From: UBA4661 sp002405405
GTDB taxonomy: Bacteria; Bacteroidota; Ignavibacteria; Kapaibacteriales; UBA4661
DNA: 6,711 nucleotides
Direction of reading: 5' to 3'
Assembly (NCBI GenBank): GCA_036847245.1
Contig: DAIUAL010000193.1
Location: 1-6,711 of the forward strand
The position numbers and the translations under genes were made by a program. The notes beneath the pieces are model-generated. The model saw nothing but the letters and a program-made list of their open reading frames with translations. It was not told the origin of the DNA and did not search any database. This document shows, one piece after another, positions 6,427 to 6,711 of the stretch (the first letter of the stretch is position 1; every line of letters begins with the position of its first letter).

Positions 6427-6711
6427 ATGCCAACACTCTCTTCGCTTTCTGATTTACAATCCCTCATCGAACATTCTCACTCTTCTTCGACTCAAAAACC
6501 CACAGTTGCAACACGTGTGGGCTATGACGGCAAGCCCTACAAACTTGTTATTCGTACTGAAAAGCGAGGTAATAAAATCGTTACGGGGATTACGGGATTT
6601 CAAACAAAACCGGACGAACTTACCCGATTTCTGAAACTTTTAAAACCACGGTGTGGTGCGGGTGGCCCTGTGCATGACAATGCACTTGAATTGCAAGGCG
6701 ATCAGAAAAGA
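6427..6711 (+). CDS. yciH: SUI1/eIF1-family translation factor (YciH-like), 3' end missing
   Basis: The frame from the ATG at 6427 stays open through all 95 codons to the window edge. Residues about 1-30 are a Ser/Thr-rich, probably flexible N-terminus (MPTLSSLSDLQSLIEHSHSS). The SUI1 fold then begins: VGYDGKPYKLVIRTEKRGNK, then VTGITGF, and the family signature around RCGAGGPVHD followed by LELQGDQK. Bacterial YciH proteins are about 108 aa, so perhaps 10-20 residues are missing. The family is homologous to eukaryotic eIF1, which monitors start-codon selection; E. coli YciH affects initiation fidelity in vitro, but its in vivo role in bacteria is poorly defined. The gene lies 29 bp after the cyclase stop on the same strand, with an AGGA ribosome binding site, so co-transcription is likely. 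Confidence 0.9.
   Translation, partial: MPTLSSLSDLQSLIEHSHSSSTQKPTVATRVGYDGKPYKLVIRTEKRGNKIVTGITGFQTKPDELTRFLKLLKPRCGAGGPVHDNALELQGDQKR

Overview
The window comes from a bacterial chromosome of moderate GC content with a conventional gene set. It reads as the edge of an rRNA operon followed by housekeeping and signalling genes. The organism is most likely in the Bacteroidota/Chlorobiota (FCB) group. The main reason is the rRNA promoter on the minus strand: TTTG, a 20-bp spacer, then TATGTTTG, which fits the Bacteroidota-type -33/-7 consensus (TTTG, 19-21 bp, TAnnTTTG). Most genes also lack a clear Shine-Dalgarno sequence. A Chlorobi/Ignavibacteria/Kapabacteria-like lineage is my guess from the 16S 5' end and the RecA sequence, but I could not run a search, so it is tentative.

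Minus-strand half (1-1955). Positions 1-331 are the 5' end of a 16S rRNA gene transcribed leftward and cut by the window edge. Its leader of about 360 nt (332-690) has a purine-rich tract and a boxA-like antitermination site. The promoter lies at 696-727, with two A-tracts directly upstream on the transcribed strand. Further upstream, on the same strand, is a complete RluD-family pseudouridine synthase gene (849-1955). Its presumed substrate, 23S rRNA, should be encoded by the adjacent operon.

Plus-strand half (2209-6711). Four genes follow: a two-TM sensor (four-helix-bundle-like region, HAMP, GAF) with no recognisable output domain (2209-3615); recA, interrupted by an in-frame TAA (3725-4801); two hairpins with T-rich tails acting as probable tandem terminators; a membrane class III adenylate cyclase (5048-6397); and the start of a SUI1/YciH-type translation factor gene, cut by the right edge (6427-6711).

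The most important observation is the recA lesion. Reading frame and homology continue intact on both sides of a TAA that replaces the conserved Tyr equivalent to E. coli Tyr264. The difference from an expected V-Y-G-T-G-I-S-R coding sequence can be explained by one block of three adjacent bases. That suggests a very recent mutation, a sequencing or assembly error, or, less likely, readthrough. I found no CRISPR array, insertion sequence, tRNA or phage-like module, and nothing that clearly forms a new multi-gene system.
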